A DNA stretch of 64,000 nucleotides from Lysinibacillus fusiformis (GTDB taxonomy: Bacteria; Bacillota; Bacilli; Bacillales_A; Planococcaceae), in assembly GCA_030027265.1 (NCBI GenBank), contig JASENG010000003.1, positions 1-64,000 of the forward strand, read 5' to 3'. The notes beneath the pieces are model-generated. The model was not told the DNA's origin and did no database searches. It saw only the letters and a list, made by a program, of their open reading frames with translations. A program made the position numbers and the translations under genes. Below are positions 44,640-53,658 of the stretch, piece after piece. How positions within the stretch are numbered: the stretch's first letter is position 1; every line of letters begins with the position of its first letter.

Positions 44640-45506
44640 TTAAGTAATTTTTTTTATAATTTCAGCAATTGATTGAATGATGACATCTGGTCTATCAATA
44701 TGTATGGAATGGCTTGCACTTTGGACAAATACAATTTTGCTATTAATAGAAAGGTTTCCCTGTCTAGTAATGAGTTCCTGCCACTTTTCTTCAAAAATCC
44801 GCAATTCTTCTTCCGGCAATCCATCCTGAGTTCCCATTTCGATGCTAAATTCTCTATCCCTTCCTAGAACAATTAGCGGTACATTAAGTCTTATTTCAAT
44901 GGACTTAATTATCTTTGCATCTTCTTTCCAATTGCTTATTTCTAGATGCATCGCTTTGTATAATGAAGGGCTTATTTGAAATTCCAATAATCGTTTTTGA
45001 ACCTCTTCAGGAATCGATTTTAGCTGTTCTGCAAGTGTAGGATTCACTATTGGCCTTAATTGCTCTGGATTCATCCTGGAAAAAGTTTTACATTTCTCTA
45101 ACCAAACATCATCTGTATCAGCTTCATCCAATAAAGGTAAAACTAATTCATCTAATTCCTGTAAATCCACAGAAGACGAATCCACCAAAATCAATCCTGC
45201 AACCTTTTGCGGATAACTTTTGGCAAAATGCTGTGCACACAACCCACCATAAGAATGGCCCACCAATATAAATGGATCAGTCATTTCAAGAACAGACATT
45301 AGATCAAGCATTTCTTGAACGACAGCCCCCGTATTTCTAGCTTCATTTTCGATTTCGCTTTCACCAAGTCCAGGTCTGTGGAACATTACTACTCTATTTG
45401 TTTCACTTAAGCTCTCTGTGATGTTGTACCATTCATCAAAAGAACAGCCCATCCCTGTTAGGATCATGATTGTTTTTCCTTTATTTCCTTTAAGAAGTAC
45501 CTCCAA
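44640..45506 (-). CDS. Alpha/beta hydrolase
   Basis: 288 residues. The nucleophile elbow is GHSYGG at about residues 88-93 and MTGMGCSFDEW-like N-terminal loop; LIVLGRDREF precedes an acid site and the catalytic histidine is in SASHSIHIDRPD near the C-terminus. Start TTG 45506 has only a weak A-rich ribosome site. Substrate unknown; proline iminopeptidase- or haloperoxidase-like. Confidence 0.87.
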   Translation of the reverse strand: MEVLLKGNKGKTIMILTGMGCSFDEWYNITESLSETNRVVMFHRPGLGESEIENEARNTGAVVQEMLDLMSVLEMTDPFILVGHSYGGLCAQHFAKSYPQKVAGLILVDSSSVDLQELDELVLPLLDEADTDDVWLEKCKTFSRMNPEQLRPIVNPTLAEQLKSIPEEVQKRLLEFQISPSLYKAMHLEISNWKEDAKIIKSIEIRLNVPLIVLGRDREFSIEMGTQDGLPEEELRIFEEKWQELITRQGNLSINSKIVFVQSASHSIHIDRPDVIIQSIAEIIKKIT

Positions 45507-45605
45507 CTTTTTTTTCTTTATTTTTATAATGGAAATAATAATTATTCCCCCCTTAAATATACTTCTAAACGGTGGAAGATAAGCGCCTAGCAGCTTACTA
45601 ATAGT

Positions 45606-46142
45606 TTAGTTTGAACTTAAATAATTCAGAACTATATCCATTCGTTCCTGAACGCTATAATCTCCCTCTATTTTCAGGATTGGGCAAACTAGGTCTGTCA
45701 TCCAATGTTCGTGCAGCTTTTTACTTCTAACTTCCATTCCTGCTTCATCGTATAAGGAAGCCCACTCCAAAAAAGCCTTTGATTGATTGTATTTGCGACC
45801 TCCAGGTAAAATATCATTCCCGTACCTTTGAACTTCCCTTTGCTGTAACCTCTCAAGTCTTACATTCTGAGGAATCCATAAAAAAATAACCAAATCAAAA
45901 CACGCTTTAAAGTTATCTCCCCAACCACAAACTGCTCCCGAAAGAATCCAGTTTTGATAGATTGATAAATCCTGCTTCAACAGTCGGCTTCTTTCATGTA
46001 CGGCTCTTTGTTCCGTATACTTGTTTATCCAGAAAAAGTCATCTGTATCAAGATGACTATGTGGAAGCTCCTTCGATAATGCGGCGCCGAGTGTTGAGGT
46101 GCCTGATCCAGCTGCACCAAAAATATGTATTTTCTTTTTCAA
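45606..46142 (-). CDS. P-loop kinase-like ATPase
   Basis: 178 residues of the adenylate-kinase/shikimate-kinase-like P-loop type. Walker A is GAAGSGTST at about 9-17, then LPHSHLDTDDFFWINKY (acidic substrate-site motif), and LVIFLWIPQNVRLERL (Walker B-like). Related proteins are annotated as AAA-family ATPases or DNA topology modulation proteins (FlaR). TTG 46142 is close behind CAGGAGGG. Confidence 0.83.
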   Translation of the reverse strand: MKKKIHIFGAAGSGTSTLGAALSKELPHSHLDTDDFFWINKYTEQRAVHERSRLLKQDLSIYQNWILSGAVCGWGDNFKACFDLVIFLWIPQNVRLERLQQREVQRYGNDILPGGRKYNQSKAFLEWASLYDEAGMEVRSKKLHEHWMTDLVCPILKIEGDYSVQERMDIVLNYLSSN

Positions 46143-46258
46143 ATTTCCCTCCTGCAACACGTCATTTTTTCATTACTTTTTGTCTATACAGATAAAATTC
46201 AACTTATAGTGCACTATTTCCTTTATGATGGTATATTCAACTAAATAGGCATTAGAAC

Positions 46259-46290
46259 AAAAAAGCACTTTCCTTATTTTTAGGAAAGCG
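46259..46290 (-). terminator. Rho-independent terminator (GCGCTTTCCT family)
   Basis: GCGCTTTCCT and AGGAAAGTGC form the stem on the minus strand, followed by TTTTTT. It closes the AraC gene. Confidence 0.8.
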
Positions 46291-46354
46291 CGTGATTGGG
46301 ATAGTTTTTGAACAAAATACCGCTGAGCTGCACAAAGAATTCAGAAGAAGGTCT

Positions 46355-47431
46355 TTATCTATTTCTATTAATAAGCTCAATATATTGTGAATCGCCATAA
46401 CCGATTGTTGGAAACAGTTCAATTAGCCTCTTAATTAGTTCTGATGTTGGCAAATCTTTATTTTTGGTAATATACTTTGCTACTGCGTTATTTTCCTTTA
46501 GCATATCCAAATAGATATCAATTGCCTGAAACATTACAGGAAGCAGTTCGTTTGATGGATTTTCATGATTTACCAAAACAGACGTATATGCAGCAAAAAA
46601 ATCACCTAATTTCAGTTCGGTTTGACTTACCTTAAATTCGTCCTCTCTGAAGCTATTTAAAAATACTTTCCCTTCATATCCCGACTGTTCAAGATAGGCG
46701 AGAATTGTCAAAAGGTTCATTTGACAAAACATATCCTCACCAAACCATAAAACGATATATTTGTATTCCTTTTTAAAAAGATTAGCTAATGGATTTATTA
46801 CCTTTTTAAAATAATTATCTATTGAATCCCGATGTCCCAATGCTCGGATCTTTATAAACTCCTCATCGAACACTTTTTTCGTGGTCGTATTTACACACAT
46901 TGCTTCATTGAACGGAACGTAATCAGAATCTCCCATTAGTTTTTGATTTTTAAATTCTTCATACATGACCTGTCCGTTCAAGATATTGAGTACGTCTTTG
47001 TCAAACAACTCTTTTTTCTCACTTTGCAACTGTTCAACCTCTTTTTTTCTAGAACCATTCATCCAACACCATTCCCCTTCTCTATTAAGTGTGAGTTTAA
47101 TAAATGATTGAACTGGCCTTGGGTGAAGCTGGAATTCTCTTGGATTTATTCCGAAAACAGATTTAAAGGCTCTGCTATACGCTTCTTGGGAAGAATAACC
47201 GTATTCCATGGCAACATCAATTATTTTTCTGTCACTTGCCAAATCTTTCGTAGATAAATACAATCTTCTAAGAAGAACATAGCGCCTTATACTTAGACCT
47301 GTTATTTGATGAAATTTAAAAGAACAATAATAGGGGGAATAACCCATATAGCAAGAAAGCCCCTCTAATGAAAACTTATTTTTCAAATTCTTTTCGATCC
47401 AATCAATCATTAGCTGTATATGTTCATTCAT
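46355..47431 (-). CDS. AraC family regulator with N-terminal HTH
   Basis: 358 residues. The AraC DNA-binding domain is at the N-terminus, residues about 8-105: LEGLSCYMGYSPYYCSFKFHQ as first HTH and IIDVAMEYGYSSQEAYSRAFK then FGINPREF as second. The remaining 250 residues form a separate ligand or sensor region without a known domain I can name. The reverse order compared with classical AraC is shared with Rob-like regulators. Its target is unknown; the divergent gene at 47616 is a candidate. Confidence 0.9.
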   Translation of the reverse strand: MNEHIQLMIDWIEKNLKNKFSLEGLSCYMGYSPYYCSFKFHQITGLSIRRYVLLRRLYLSTKDLASDRKIIDVAMEYGYSSQEAYSRAFKSVFGINPREFQLHPRPVQSFIKLTLNREGEWCWMNGSRKKEVEQLQSEKKELFDKDVLNILNGQVMYEEFKNQKLMGDSDYVPFNEAMCVNTTTKKVFDEEFIKIRALGHRDSIDNYFKKVINPLANLFKKEYKYIVLWFGEDMFCQMNLLTILAYLEQSGYEGKVFLNSFREDEFKVSQTELKLGDFFAAYTSVLVNHENPSNELLPVMFQAIDIYLDMLKENNAVAKYITKNKDLPTSELIKRLIELFPTIGYGDSQYIELINRNR

Positions 47432-47615
47432 TTATCTCACTCCCAATTATCACTATACGGGGTAGCAATTACTTTCTTTTGATATTTGTTGTGATTTTAA
47501 CAATATGGTTTTTCTTCTATTAAAAAATTTATTATATACTATGTCTTACCTCAGAAGTTATTTCACCTTTTGGAGAAATAGCTAAAATAGAAAATTATAA
47601 TTAAGGAGGGATTTT

Positions 47616-48269
47616 TTGAGCAATTTATATTGGTATAGTAGATGTCCTCTATCCTTCATGTCAGTTAATCAAAATCCGGTAACAAACTTTAAAATTGAAG
47701 CAAAAGGCTTTGCACTTATTCATGAAAACACTCTATCTCCCATTCTCAAAGAATGTGTTTTCACAAAAGATGAACAAAAAATTCGAATATATCTATATTT
47801 AAATGAGAATTTGGAGGAACTCATTCTATTTGTACAAGAAGGATTACTAAAAGAAGCATTTATGGAAAATCTTAAATCCACGGACTTTTCCGGCTTTCAC
47901 TATGATTTATTTATTTCAGCCATTGAACCGGAAGCTATCATAAAAGAAATTGAAGCCGCTCTATTGATAACTGAAGAACCAGATCATTTGCATATCTATG
48001 GGCAAGCAAGCTGGCATCAAGATGCGTTCATCGTAGGGCATCGTTCAGCATTGACACAATTACGGGAAGCGATTGATGAAGCTATAGAGCACGGTGAGAA
48101 AAGAGAGGTTTTTTCACCTGTAGATGGTGAGGGGTATAATTTATATATTTCATGTGTAGATGACTCCTTCGACTTAGAGGAAATTGATGAACCTTACCAT
48201 GATCCGGATATTTTTGAAAAGCGAAAACCGCCTGCAAAAGCATTTAAGCTCTATAAAATTGAAGAGTAG
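47616..48269 (+). CDS. Hypothetical protein, 217 aa
   Basis: A soluble acidic protein with no signal, helices or known motif. The TTG start has AAGGAGGGA at proper spacing. A DQTH-free, aromatic-rich C-terminal end (YHDPDIFEKRKPP) may be an exposed tail. It is divergent to the AraC gene, so it may be its target, and has its own terminator. Confidence 0.68.
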   Translation: MSNLYWYSRCPLSFMSVNQNPVTNFKIEAKGFALIHENTLSPILKECVFTKDEQKIRIYLYLNENLEELILFVQEGLLKEAFMENLKSTDFSGFHYDLFISAIEPEAIIKEIEAALLITEEPDHLHIYGQASWHQDAFIVGHRSALTQLREAIDEAIEHGEKREVFSPVDGEGYNLYISCVDDSFDLEEIDEPYHDPDIFEKRKPPAKAFKLYKIEE

Positions 48270-48295
48270 AAGTTAGATACATCGATTGAAATTAC

Positions 48296-48340
48296 AATCC
48301 ACCTCAACATGTCAATTGGGGATTGAGGCGGATCTTTTTC
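48296..48340 (+). terminator. Rho-independent terminator
   Basis: ATCCACCTCAA pairs with TTGAGGCGGAT, followed by CTTTTTC on the plus strand. Confidence 0.8.
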
Positions 48341-48374
48341 AAAAGACCGGCATTAATTAAGGAACAGGCCAATG

Positions 48375-48813
48375 TAAAATAAGCGGAAATTTTTCCGTTA
48401 TATGTGGAATGGTGCTTGTTTTTGAGTAAATAAGGGGAGGTTTTCTGTCTATTCTATGAAAAATCTCCCTTTTTACCGTTTTTCGAATCAATAAGCGGAA
48501 TTTCTCCGTTTATTTTGGCTATTTTCAATCTAACTTTCTAAATAAGCGGAAGTTTTCCGGCTATCTTTTACATTGACTGCTCTTCCATCTTAATCGAAAT
48601 CGAACTAGCTGGATATAAAATAAACGGAAATTTTCCGTTAAATGTGAATGACGCCCGATTCGGGGGAAAAATAAGGGGAGGTTTTCCGGCTATTCCAAGG
48701 AAAATCTCCAATTTTCACGTTTTTCGAGTCAATAAACGGAAATTCTCCGGCTCTTTAAGCTATTTTCAATCTAAGTTTCTAAATAAGCGAAGTTTCTCCG
48801 TTTATTTAACAGA
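48375..48813. repeat. Paired ~200-bp intergenic repeat element, locus 4
   Basis: Two direct copies, landmark TAAAATAARCGGAAATTTT at about 48375 and 48615, 240 bp apart. Orientation as at locus 1: GTCTATTCTATGAAAAATC appears as the core with TTTTTCGA(A/G)TCAATAA. Sits between converging genes. No coding sequence. Confidence 0.8.
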
Positions 48814-48825
48814 TTGATTTACCAA

Positions 48826-49824
48826 TTAGTTAAATGTTGTTAATTCTTCCGAAACTGAATTTAAATATCCTTTATCAAATTCAATATAGTAAGACTCATC
48901 AATCATTGTATCTTTCATTCCATCGGCTAGGGATACTGTTTGGATTTGTGGAAGTTTCATTTTACTCTGGAATAATTGGTCAATTGGAAAATTGCCTTCT
49001 ATTTTAGCAGTAAATTGTTTTAATTGTTCTAATGGTAATGTGTTAGTTGTTTGAGATATTACTGCATTGAGGAGGTTTAATTGATCTTCCTCATCCAAGC
49101 TTTTTCCCACTGCAGCATCCATCATTAATGCCGCTACCTCTTCTCCATTCAAACGATGCGTTCCCTTTTTAAAATCGAAAGACACTTGTGATATAGCTCT
49201 TACTTTTATATCTTCTTGCAAGTCGTATTCTATACCATTCACCGAATCCACCAACGCTGAAAAGGTTTCTAAATCGATAACAGCATAATAATCTATTGTT
49301 AAATCAAATAGGTTCGAAACCGTTGTTCTTACTTCTTCAGCACTTCCAGATGCATTTACATAAGCATGTGACAATTTATCATATGGAGCAGTATTATCCT
49401 TATCCGATATCGGCGCATAAGTATCGCGAGGGATCGATAGAAATTTGATCATATTTTTCTCTTTACTATAAGCTAGTAGAAGGTTAACAGGTATTCTATT
49501 ATTTTCATCCTTCACCGTTAATAGCGCGGTGAAATACTTTTCTTCCTGAGACACTAACACACTTGTATTGCTTTCGTTGTTTTCATGATTGAAGTTTCCT
49601 GGGAGAATCGATGGCATAAACAAAAATACACACAAACCCGCCACTAATACAGACGCTGCAAGGATGGAGAATTGTTTGGAAATCGAAACAAGAGATTTAT
49701 TATGTGGATCATTATTCTCCATTTTATTTAGTTGTTCAAATACTTGATCACGATCTTCCTTCGTAAAGGTTAGCTCTTGATTAGACATATTGTTAAATGT
49801 ATTTTTTAAACTTTTATCTTTCAT
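48826..49824 (-). CDS. Anti-sigma-like protein with LCP-type extracellular domain
   Basis: 332 residues: cytoplasmic N-terminus (1-50), one membrane helix (about 52-71), and an extracytoplasmic LytR-CpsA-Psr-like domain (about 95-300). LCP motifs seen are SIPRDTYAPI (130-139), KLSHAYVNASG and YYAVIDLETFSALVDSVNGIEYDL (179-202). After LNGEEVAALM the usual arginine-rich segment (ALxYVRxR...DxxRxxRQ) is replaced by DAAVGKSLDEEDQLN, so catalysis is doubtful. It overlaps the ECF sigma gene by 11 bases, so it probably is the cognate anti-sigma factor. GGAGG before ATG 49824. Confidence 0.78.
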   Translation of the reverse strand: MKDKSLKNTFNNMSNQELTFTKEDRDQVFEQLNKMENNDPHNKSLVSISKQFSILAASVLVAGLCVFLFMPSILPGNFNHENNESNTSVLVSQEEKYFTALLTVKDENNRIPVNLLLAYSKEKNMIKFLSIPRDTYAPISDKDNTAPYDKLSHAYVNASGSAEEVRTTVSNLFDLTIDYYAVIDLETFSALVDSVNGIEYDLQEDIKVRAISQVSFDFKKGTHRLNGEEVAALMMDAAVGKSLDEEDQLNLLNAVISQTTNTLPLEQLKQFTAKIEGNFPIDQLFQSKMKLPQIQTVSLADGMKDTMIDESYYIEFDKGYLNSVSEELTTFN

Positions 49825-50341
49825 GAAGTTCAGCCTCCTTTAACACCGACTCTAATCTTTGTTTCGCTCTTCTTAGTCGAGTTCTCACTGTATTCACCGA
49901 AATCTCCAAAACGTTAGCAATTTCCTCAGTGTTTAATGAATCATAGTAGTAAAGATAAATTACTTCTCGATACACTTTCGGCAGTGAAAAGATATTCTCT
50001 ATCATTTCTTCGTGGCTATATTTATCGATAACTGTTTTTTCGGTTGATGGAAATATGGACTTTGCTGTTTCATTGATAAAACTTTTTGCCTGTACCATTT
50101 TGTAATTCCAGCTTTTTAAATAATCTTTGCATTCGTTAATTGTTATACGGTAGAGCCATGTTTTGATTTGTGCGTCAAAGCGAAAGGAATCAAGATTTTT
50201 GTAGCATTTGATAAATGTATTTTGAACCATATCCTTTGCTATCCCTGTATCTTTCACATAAGAAAATGCCAATCGCACCAACTCATTCCCATATTCAATC
50301 ATTACTTTTTCTAATAGGAAATCTTTTTCTTCTTTGTCCAA
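49814..50341 (-). CDS. ECF-type RNA polymerase sigma factor
   Basis: 175 residues. Region 2: YGNELVRLAFSYVKDTGIAKDMVQNTFIKCYKNLDSF; region 4: LPKVYREVIYLYYYDSLNTEEIANVLEISVNTVRTRLRRAKQRLE. Start is TTG 50341, seven bases after GAGAGGG; an in-frame TTG at 50371 would lie too close to the predicted start of transcription. It is followed, with overlap, by the LCP-type gene. The autoregulatory promoter lies just upstream. Confidence 0.94.
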   Translation of the reverse strand: MDKEEKDFLLEKVMIEYGNELVRLAFSYVKDTGIAKDMVQNTFIKCYKNLDSFRFDAQIKTWLYRITINECKDYLKSWNYKMVQAKSFINETAKSIFPSTEKTVIDKYSHEEMIENIFSLPKVYREVIYLYYYDSLNTEEIANVLEISVNTVRTRLRRAKQRLESVLKEAELHER

Positions 50342-50390
50342 TCTGCTGCCCTCTCTTTCAATCTGCTTCAAATTCTTCTATTAGACGATT

Positions 50391-50411
50391 ATCCCATCCT
50401 ATTCTGTTCAA
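50391..50411 (-). promoter_or_regulatory. ECF-type autoregulated promoter
   Basis: On the minus strand TGAACA (50410 downward) is followed, at a spacing of 16-17 bases, by CGTCTAAT (from 50397). This matches the TGAAAC-N16-CGTC pattern of extracytoplasmic-function promoters and lies about 50 bp upstream of the sigma start codon, so the sigma factor probably drives its own operon. Confidence 0.7.
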
Positions 50412-50679
50412 TTTGATAAAAATAGTTTAATAAATTTTACTTTTTCTTATTAGATAAGCCTGCCTCGTCTCAATTAGGCAGCGTTATTATTTTTTCTTTT
50501 GCAAATCTCCAATCATTTTCGCCCACGAAAAAAAGCATCCGTTTTCAGATACTTTACTTTGCAAACCGTTGATATCATTGTCTCATAAAAAAGTTTCATA
50601 TAGATGTGAGTTAAAAAAACTTTTTTTGCGCAAATATTTAATAGAAGTTGCTTTAACACATTTTTGCTTTTGTTCACAC

Positions 50680-51678
50680 CTATTTGATTTTTAATATTAT
50701 CTTCCCTTTAGCTCTGCCAGACTCCGCATATTCCATCGCCTTTTGAGCATCGCCAAAAGGAAAGACTTTATCAATCACAGGTTTGATTTTACCTGTTTCA
50801 ATATAGTTTGCTAGTATTCGTAATTGTTCTCCACTTGGCTCCATAAACAAAAATGTATATTGAACATTATGCTTTTTTTCAAGGGCCGTAAGTTTCTTAG
50901 TTGCTAAAGAAAACAACAAAGTTTTAAAAAATCCCGAACCATATTCCTTCGCAAAACGAGCGTTCGGCAAACCCGAAACAGAAACAATTTTCCCTCCGTC
51001 TTTGAGAATATCAAATGATTTTTCTAAGCTTTCGCCCCCAAGAGTATCAAATACTGCATCATAACTTTTTAACATATCCTCAAATTTTTCTGTTTTATAA
51101 TTAATAATTTCATCTGCACCAAGAGATTTTACTAAATCCGTACCTGCAATACTTGCAGTCGTCGCAACAGTGGCCCCCATTACCTTTGCCAGTTGAATAG
51201 CAAAAGTGCCGACACCTCCAGCCCCTGCTTGAATTAAAATCTTTTGTCCTTTCTCTAATTGCAATATATCAGCAAAAGCTTGATATGTAGTCAAGCCTAC
51301 CAAGGGAATCGATGCTGCTTCTTCAAAGGTTAAATTTTTAGGTTTTAAAGCGATATCATCTTCATGAACAGCGATATATTCAGCAAAAGTCCCTATTTTA
51401 CTCTTACGTGGACGTGCATAGATTTCGTCTCCAACTTGAAAACGCGTCACCTTTGCACCTGCTTTTACCACAACACCGGAAAAGTCATTGCCAAGAATAA
51501 GAGGCATTTTATATTTAAGCAACAATTTCACTTTCCCATCTCGTATTTTGAAATCAATCGGATTAATACTAGCTGCATGAATTTCTGCGAGTACCTCATA
51601 ATCTTCCATTTCAGGTGCAGGCATTTCCGCCAAACGCATTGGAACCTTCCCATATTTATCTATAACCATTGCTCTCAT
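50680..51678 (-). CDS. NADP-dependent zinc-independent oxidoreductase (MDR family)
   Basis: 332 residues of the quinone oxidoreductase type in the medium-chain dehydrogenase/reductase superfamily. Rossmann motif AGAGGVGTFAIQLAKVMGA is at about 148-166, preceded by LVGLTTYQAF; the structural zinc cysteines are absent. It would reduce quinones or enones using NADPH. ATG 51678 is preceded by GGGGGA. The ArsR regulator is just upstream on the same strand, with 39 bp between, so the pair is probably one operon. Confidence 0.9.
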   Translation of the reverse strand: MRAMVIDKYGKVPMRLAEMPAPEMEDYEVLAEIHAASINPIDFKIRDGKVKLLLKYKMPLILGNDFSGVVVKAGAKVTRFQVGDEIYARPRKSKIGTFAEYIAVHEDDIALKPKNLTFEEAASIPLVGLTTYQAFADILQLEKGQKILIQAGAGGVGTFAIQLAKVMGATVATTASIAGTDLVKSLGADEIINYKTEKFEDMLKSYDAVFDTLGGESLEKSFDILKDGGKIVSVSGLPNARFAKEYGSGFFKTLLFSLATKKLTALEKKHNVQYTFLFMEPSGEQLRILANYIETGKIKPVIDKVFPFGDAQKAMEYAESGRAKGKIILKIK

Positions 51679-51717
51679 AGCCCGTTCCCCCAAATAATCT
51701 TTTTATATTCCAAACAT

Positions 51718-52053
51718 TCAATGATACTCTTCCAAAAATTTATCAATATCCGTCACAAGATTTTTTAATAAGCCTATTTTTGTACGTATATTAATAAAAT
51801 AAAAGTTCTTCGTACCTTCCTTACGCATTAAAATAATACCGGCCTCTCGTAAAATCTTCAGATGATGTGAAACAGCTGGCCGAGAAAGATGCGTTTGTTC
51901 AGTGATTTCGCCTACACGCAACCCCGTCTGACAGTCCGTTCCCATTAAAACTAAAAGAATCGATTGCCGGGTTTCATCACCTATCGCCTGCAATACTTTT
52001 TGAGAATTAATAAAATCTTTTTTGATGCGATAAAGTTGGTCCTGTTTATTCAT
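51718..52053 (-). CDS. ArsR family transcriptional regulator
   Basis: A 111-residue winged-helix regulator: VLQAIGDETRQSILLVLMG, then LRVGEITEQTHLSRPAVSHHL and KILREAGIILMRKEGTKNFY. No clear cysteine metal box (a single Cys sits in TDCQTG), so a non-metal signal is likely. The ATG at 52053 has GGAGG about 11 bases upstream. Confidence 0.92.
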   Translation of the reverse strand: MNKQDQLYRIKKDFINSQKVLQAIGDETRQSILLVLMGTDCQTGLRVGEITEQTHLSRPAVSHHLKILREAGIILMRKEGTKNFYFINIRTKIGLLKNLVTDIDKFLEEYH

Positions 52054-52240
52054 TAAATAAAATACCTCCAAAAGTCAGTTGAATCGTTTAAGTTGACGAA
52101 CCATATCACTGAACACAACGATATAATATTGTTAAGTTTCGTGCAATATTGAGAAAGAAAATCGAGACGAATCAATTTTATACAAACCCGCCGACTTTAT
52201 CTGAGATGTTAAACTTTTTGCTTATATGGGCGCTCATTAG

Positions 52241-52276
52241 AAAAAGCACTTTCCTTTTTTTTTGAAGGAAAGCGCC
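52241..52276 (-). terminator. Rho-independent terminator (GGCGCTTTCCT family)
   Basis: GGCGCTTTCCTTC and AAGGAAAGTGC form the stem on the minus strand, followed by TTTTTC. It closes the VanZ gene. Confidence 0.8.
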
Positions 52277-52296
52277 TGATTGTTGAATAAGCATAT

Positions 52297-52761
52297 TTAT
52301 TTGATAAATTTCTGAACAATTTTTGTCTTCCAAATTCCGAATCCTATTAAAGCACCAAGCATATTAAGAATGAAATCATCTATGTCAAAGCTTCCTCTTC
52401 TTGCAACTAATTGTATAGCCTCAATCAAGAACAACAATATAATCATAGAAATAATAAATATGCTACCTTTATTTAACTTGTTTATGTAAAACGGCAAATA
52501 AATCCCCATTGGCAAAAACATAAATAAATTTCCGGCAAGATTTTTTATTGGTATGTCCAAATTCATGCTATCATCCATAATTGCCTGGATATATGTACTG
52601 ATGGTCTTAAATGGAGTAAAATTTGAAGCGATTTTTATATATTCCCACAACGATAATTCTGTCCATGTATAACCTCTGTTACCCATGAACAATAGCATCA
52701 CTAATACCAATAAATAAACTATCCAACTGAATCCAAAAAGTACCTTTTTTAGCTTTTTCAT
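52297..52761 (-). CDS. VanZ family membrane protein
   Basis: 154 residues with four to five helices. VanZ landmarks: NLAGNLFMFLPMGIYLPF at about 73-90, IISMIILLFLIEAIQLVARRGSFDIDDFILNMLGALIGF at about 102-140. In the family, VanZ-like proteins affect teicoplanin tolerance or membrane lipids; no other resistance gene is nearby. GGAGGGAAA before ATG 52761. Confidence 0.92.
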   Translation of the reverse strand: MKKLKKVLFGFSWIVYLLVLVMLLFMGNRGYTWTELSLWEYIKIASNFTPFKTISTYIQAIMDDSMNLDIPIKNLAGNLFMFLPMGIYLPFYINKLNKGSIFIISMIILLFLIEAIQLVARRGSFDIDDFILNMLGALIGFGIWKTKIVQKFIK

Positions 52762-52808
52762 TTTCCCTCCATTTTTTCTTTATTTTGTTGCTTGTTGATG
52801 CAGTTCCT

Positions 52809-53060
52809 TTACCTTGAATCCCGCCGATCGTTAAGTTCCATTCTACCTGACGCTAGCATAAAACTTACAATAACTGAAAGTATTGTATAAACCACAACCC
52901 AAAAGAAGAAAGTTTCATTGAAAATAGTAAAAGTTAATATTGTACATACAGCAAAAGTAAGCAGTGGCATTACAAACCATCTTCTTACCAAAAAGAAACC
53001 AATTATTGTTGCTACAACTACAATAATAGGACAAATAAAAAATATTAAAAGGAATTCCAT
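52809..53060 (-). CDS. Small membrane protein, 83 aa
   Basis: Three hydrophobic segments with a short polar end (GRMELNDRRDSR). GGAGGCTGAAAAAT precedes ATG 53060. It lies 48 bp upstream of VanZ and may be cotranscribed. Function unknown. Confidence 0.65.
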   Translation of the reverse strand: MEFLLIFFICPIIVVVATIIGFFLVRRWFVMPLLTFAVCTILTFTIFNETFFFWVVVYTILSVIVSFMLASGRMELNDRRDSR

Positions 53061-53120
53061 ATTTTTCAGCCTCCGTTTGGTAGATTATACCACACAAAAA
53101 TTTCCATTATCAGTCCCTTT

Positions 53121-53159
53121 AAAGAAAAGAAGCACTTCCCCGTTTACTAGGAAAGCGCT
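53121..53159 (-). terminator. Rho-independent terminator-like hairpin
   Basis: A member of the GCGCTTTCCT hairpin family with a shorter stem (AGCGCTTTCC/GGGAAGTGCT), followed by TCTTTTC. It closes the DUF4367 gene. Confidence 0.55.
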
Positions 53160-53175
53160 TGATTGTTAAAAAGTT

Positions 53176-53658
53176 TTATTTCATTGACCTTGCAATTTCC
53201 AACATTTCTTCTTTCGATAATCTGGAACTCATCATTTGTACAGATGTACCATCTTGGGCCCATCTAAGTATGCCTCCCGAGATAATTTCTCCATTTTGAT
53301 CTACATTGCCGCTATCGCCCCATTCTTGAAAATAACCTATGTTTCCGTTTATATCAACTTGCTGACTGCGGGGAGAATCGTCATAAATTACTCGAGTTCC
53401 TTTTCTCAAATCTATCGAGACCATCAACTTTGTGTCTGTGCTGTCCATATAATGCAGACTTATACAAATAGATGTTTTGATTTCTAATGTCCAATCATCA
53501 GGAATCCTTGTTGGCGTTAAAACGGTAAAGTCAACTTCCTTCTGAATTTCAGCTATAGTTTTGCTATTGTGATTATACTTTATTTCTTTAGCCATCATTA
53601 TCGCTGGATAACAATTTAGCAAGATCAGGACGATTACTGAACGCAACAAAAATTTCAA
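53176..53658 (-). CDS. DUF4367 secreted protein
   Basis: 160 residues with a signal peptide (KFLLRSVIVLILLNCYPAIMMA) and a DUF4367 domain: TIAEIQKEVDFTVLTPTRIPDDWTL near the N-terminus, then GNIGYFQEWGDSG and LRWAQDGTSVQMMS. Such domains are often attached to anti-sigma factors; this one is free and secreted. TTG 53658 follows GAGG at seven bases. Confidence 0.85.
   Translation of the reverse strand: MKFLLRSVIVLILLNCYPAIMMAKEIKYNHNSKTIAEIQKEVDFTVLTPTRIPDDWTLEIKTSICISLHYMDSTDTKLMVSIDLRKGTRVIYDDSPRSQQVDINGNIGYFQEWGDSGNVDQNGEIISGGILRWAQDGTSVQMMSSRLSKEEMLEIARSMK

Noticed and set aside
563..52761. Glycopeptide resistance locus from VanW and VanZ
   Set aside because: The two genes are 51 kb apart, and no vanA/vanB ligase, vanH, vanX or two-component system is present. 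Both families occur widely in Bacilli without resistance.
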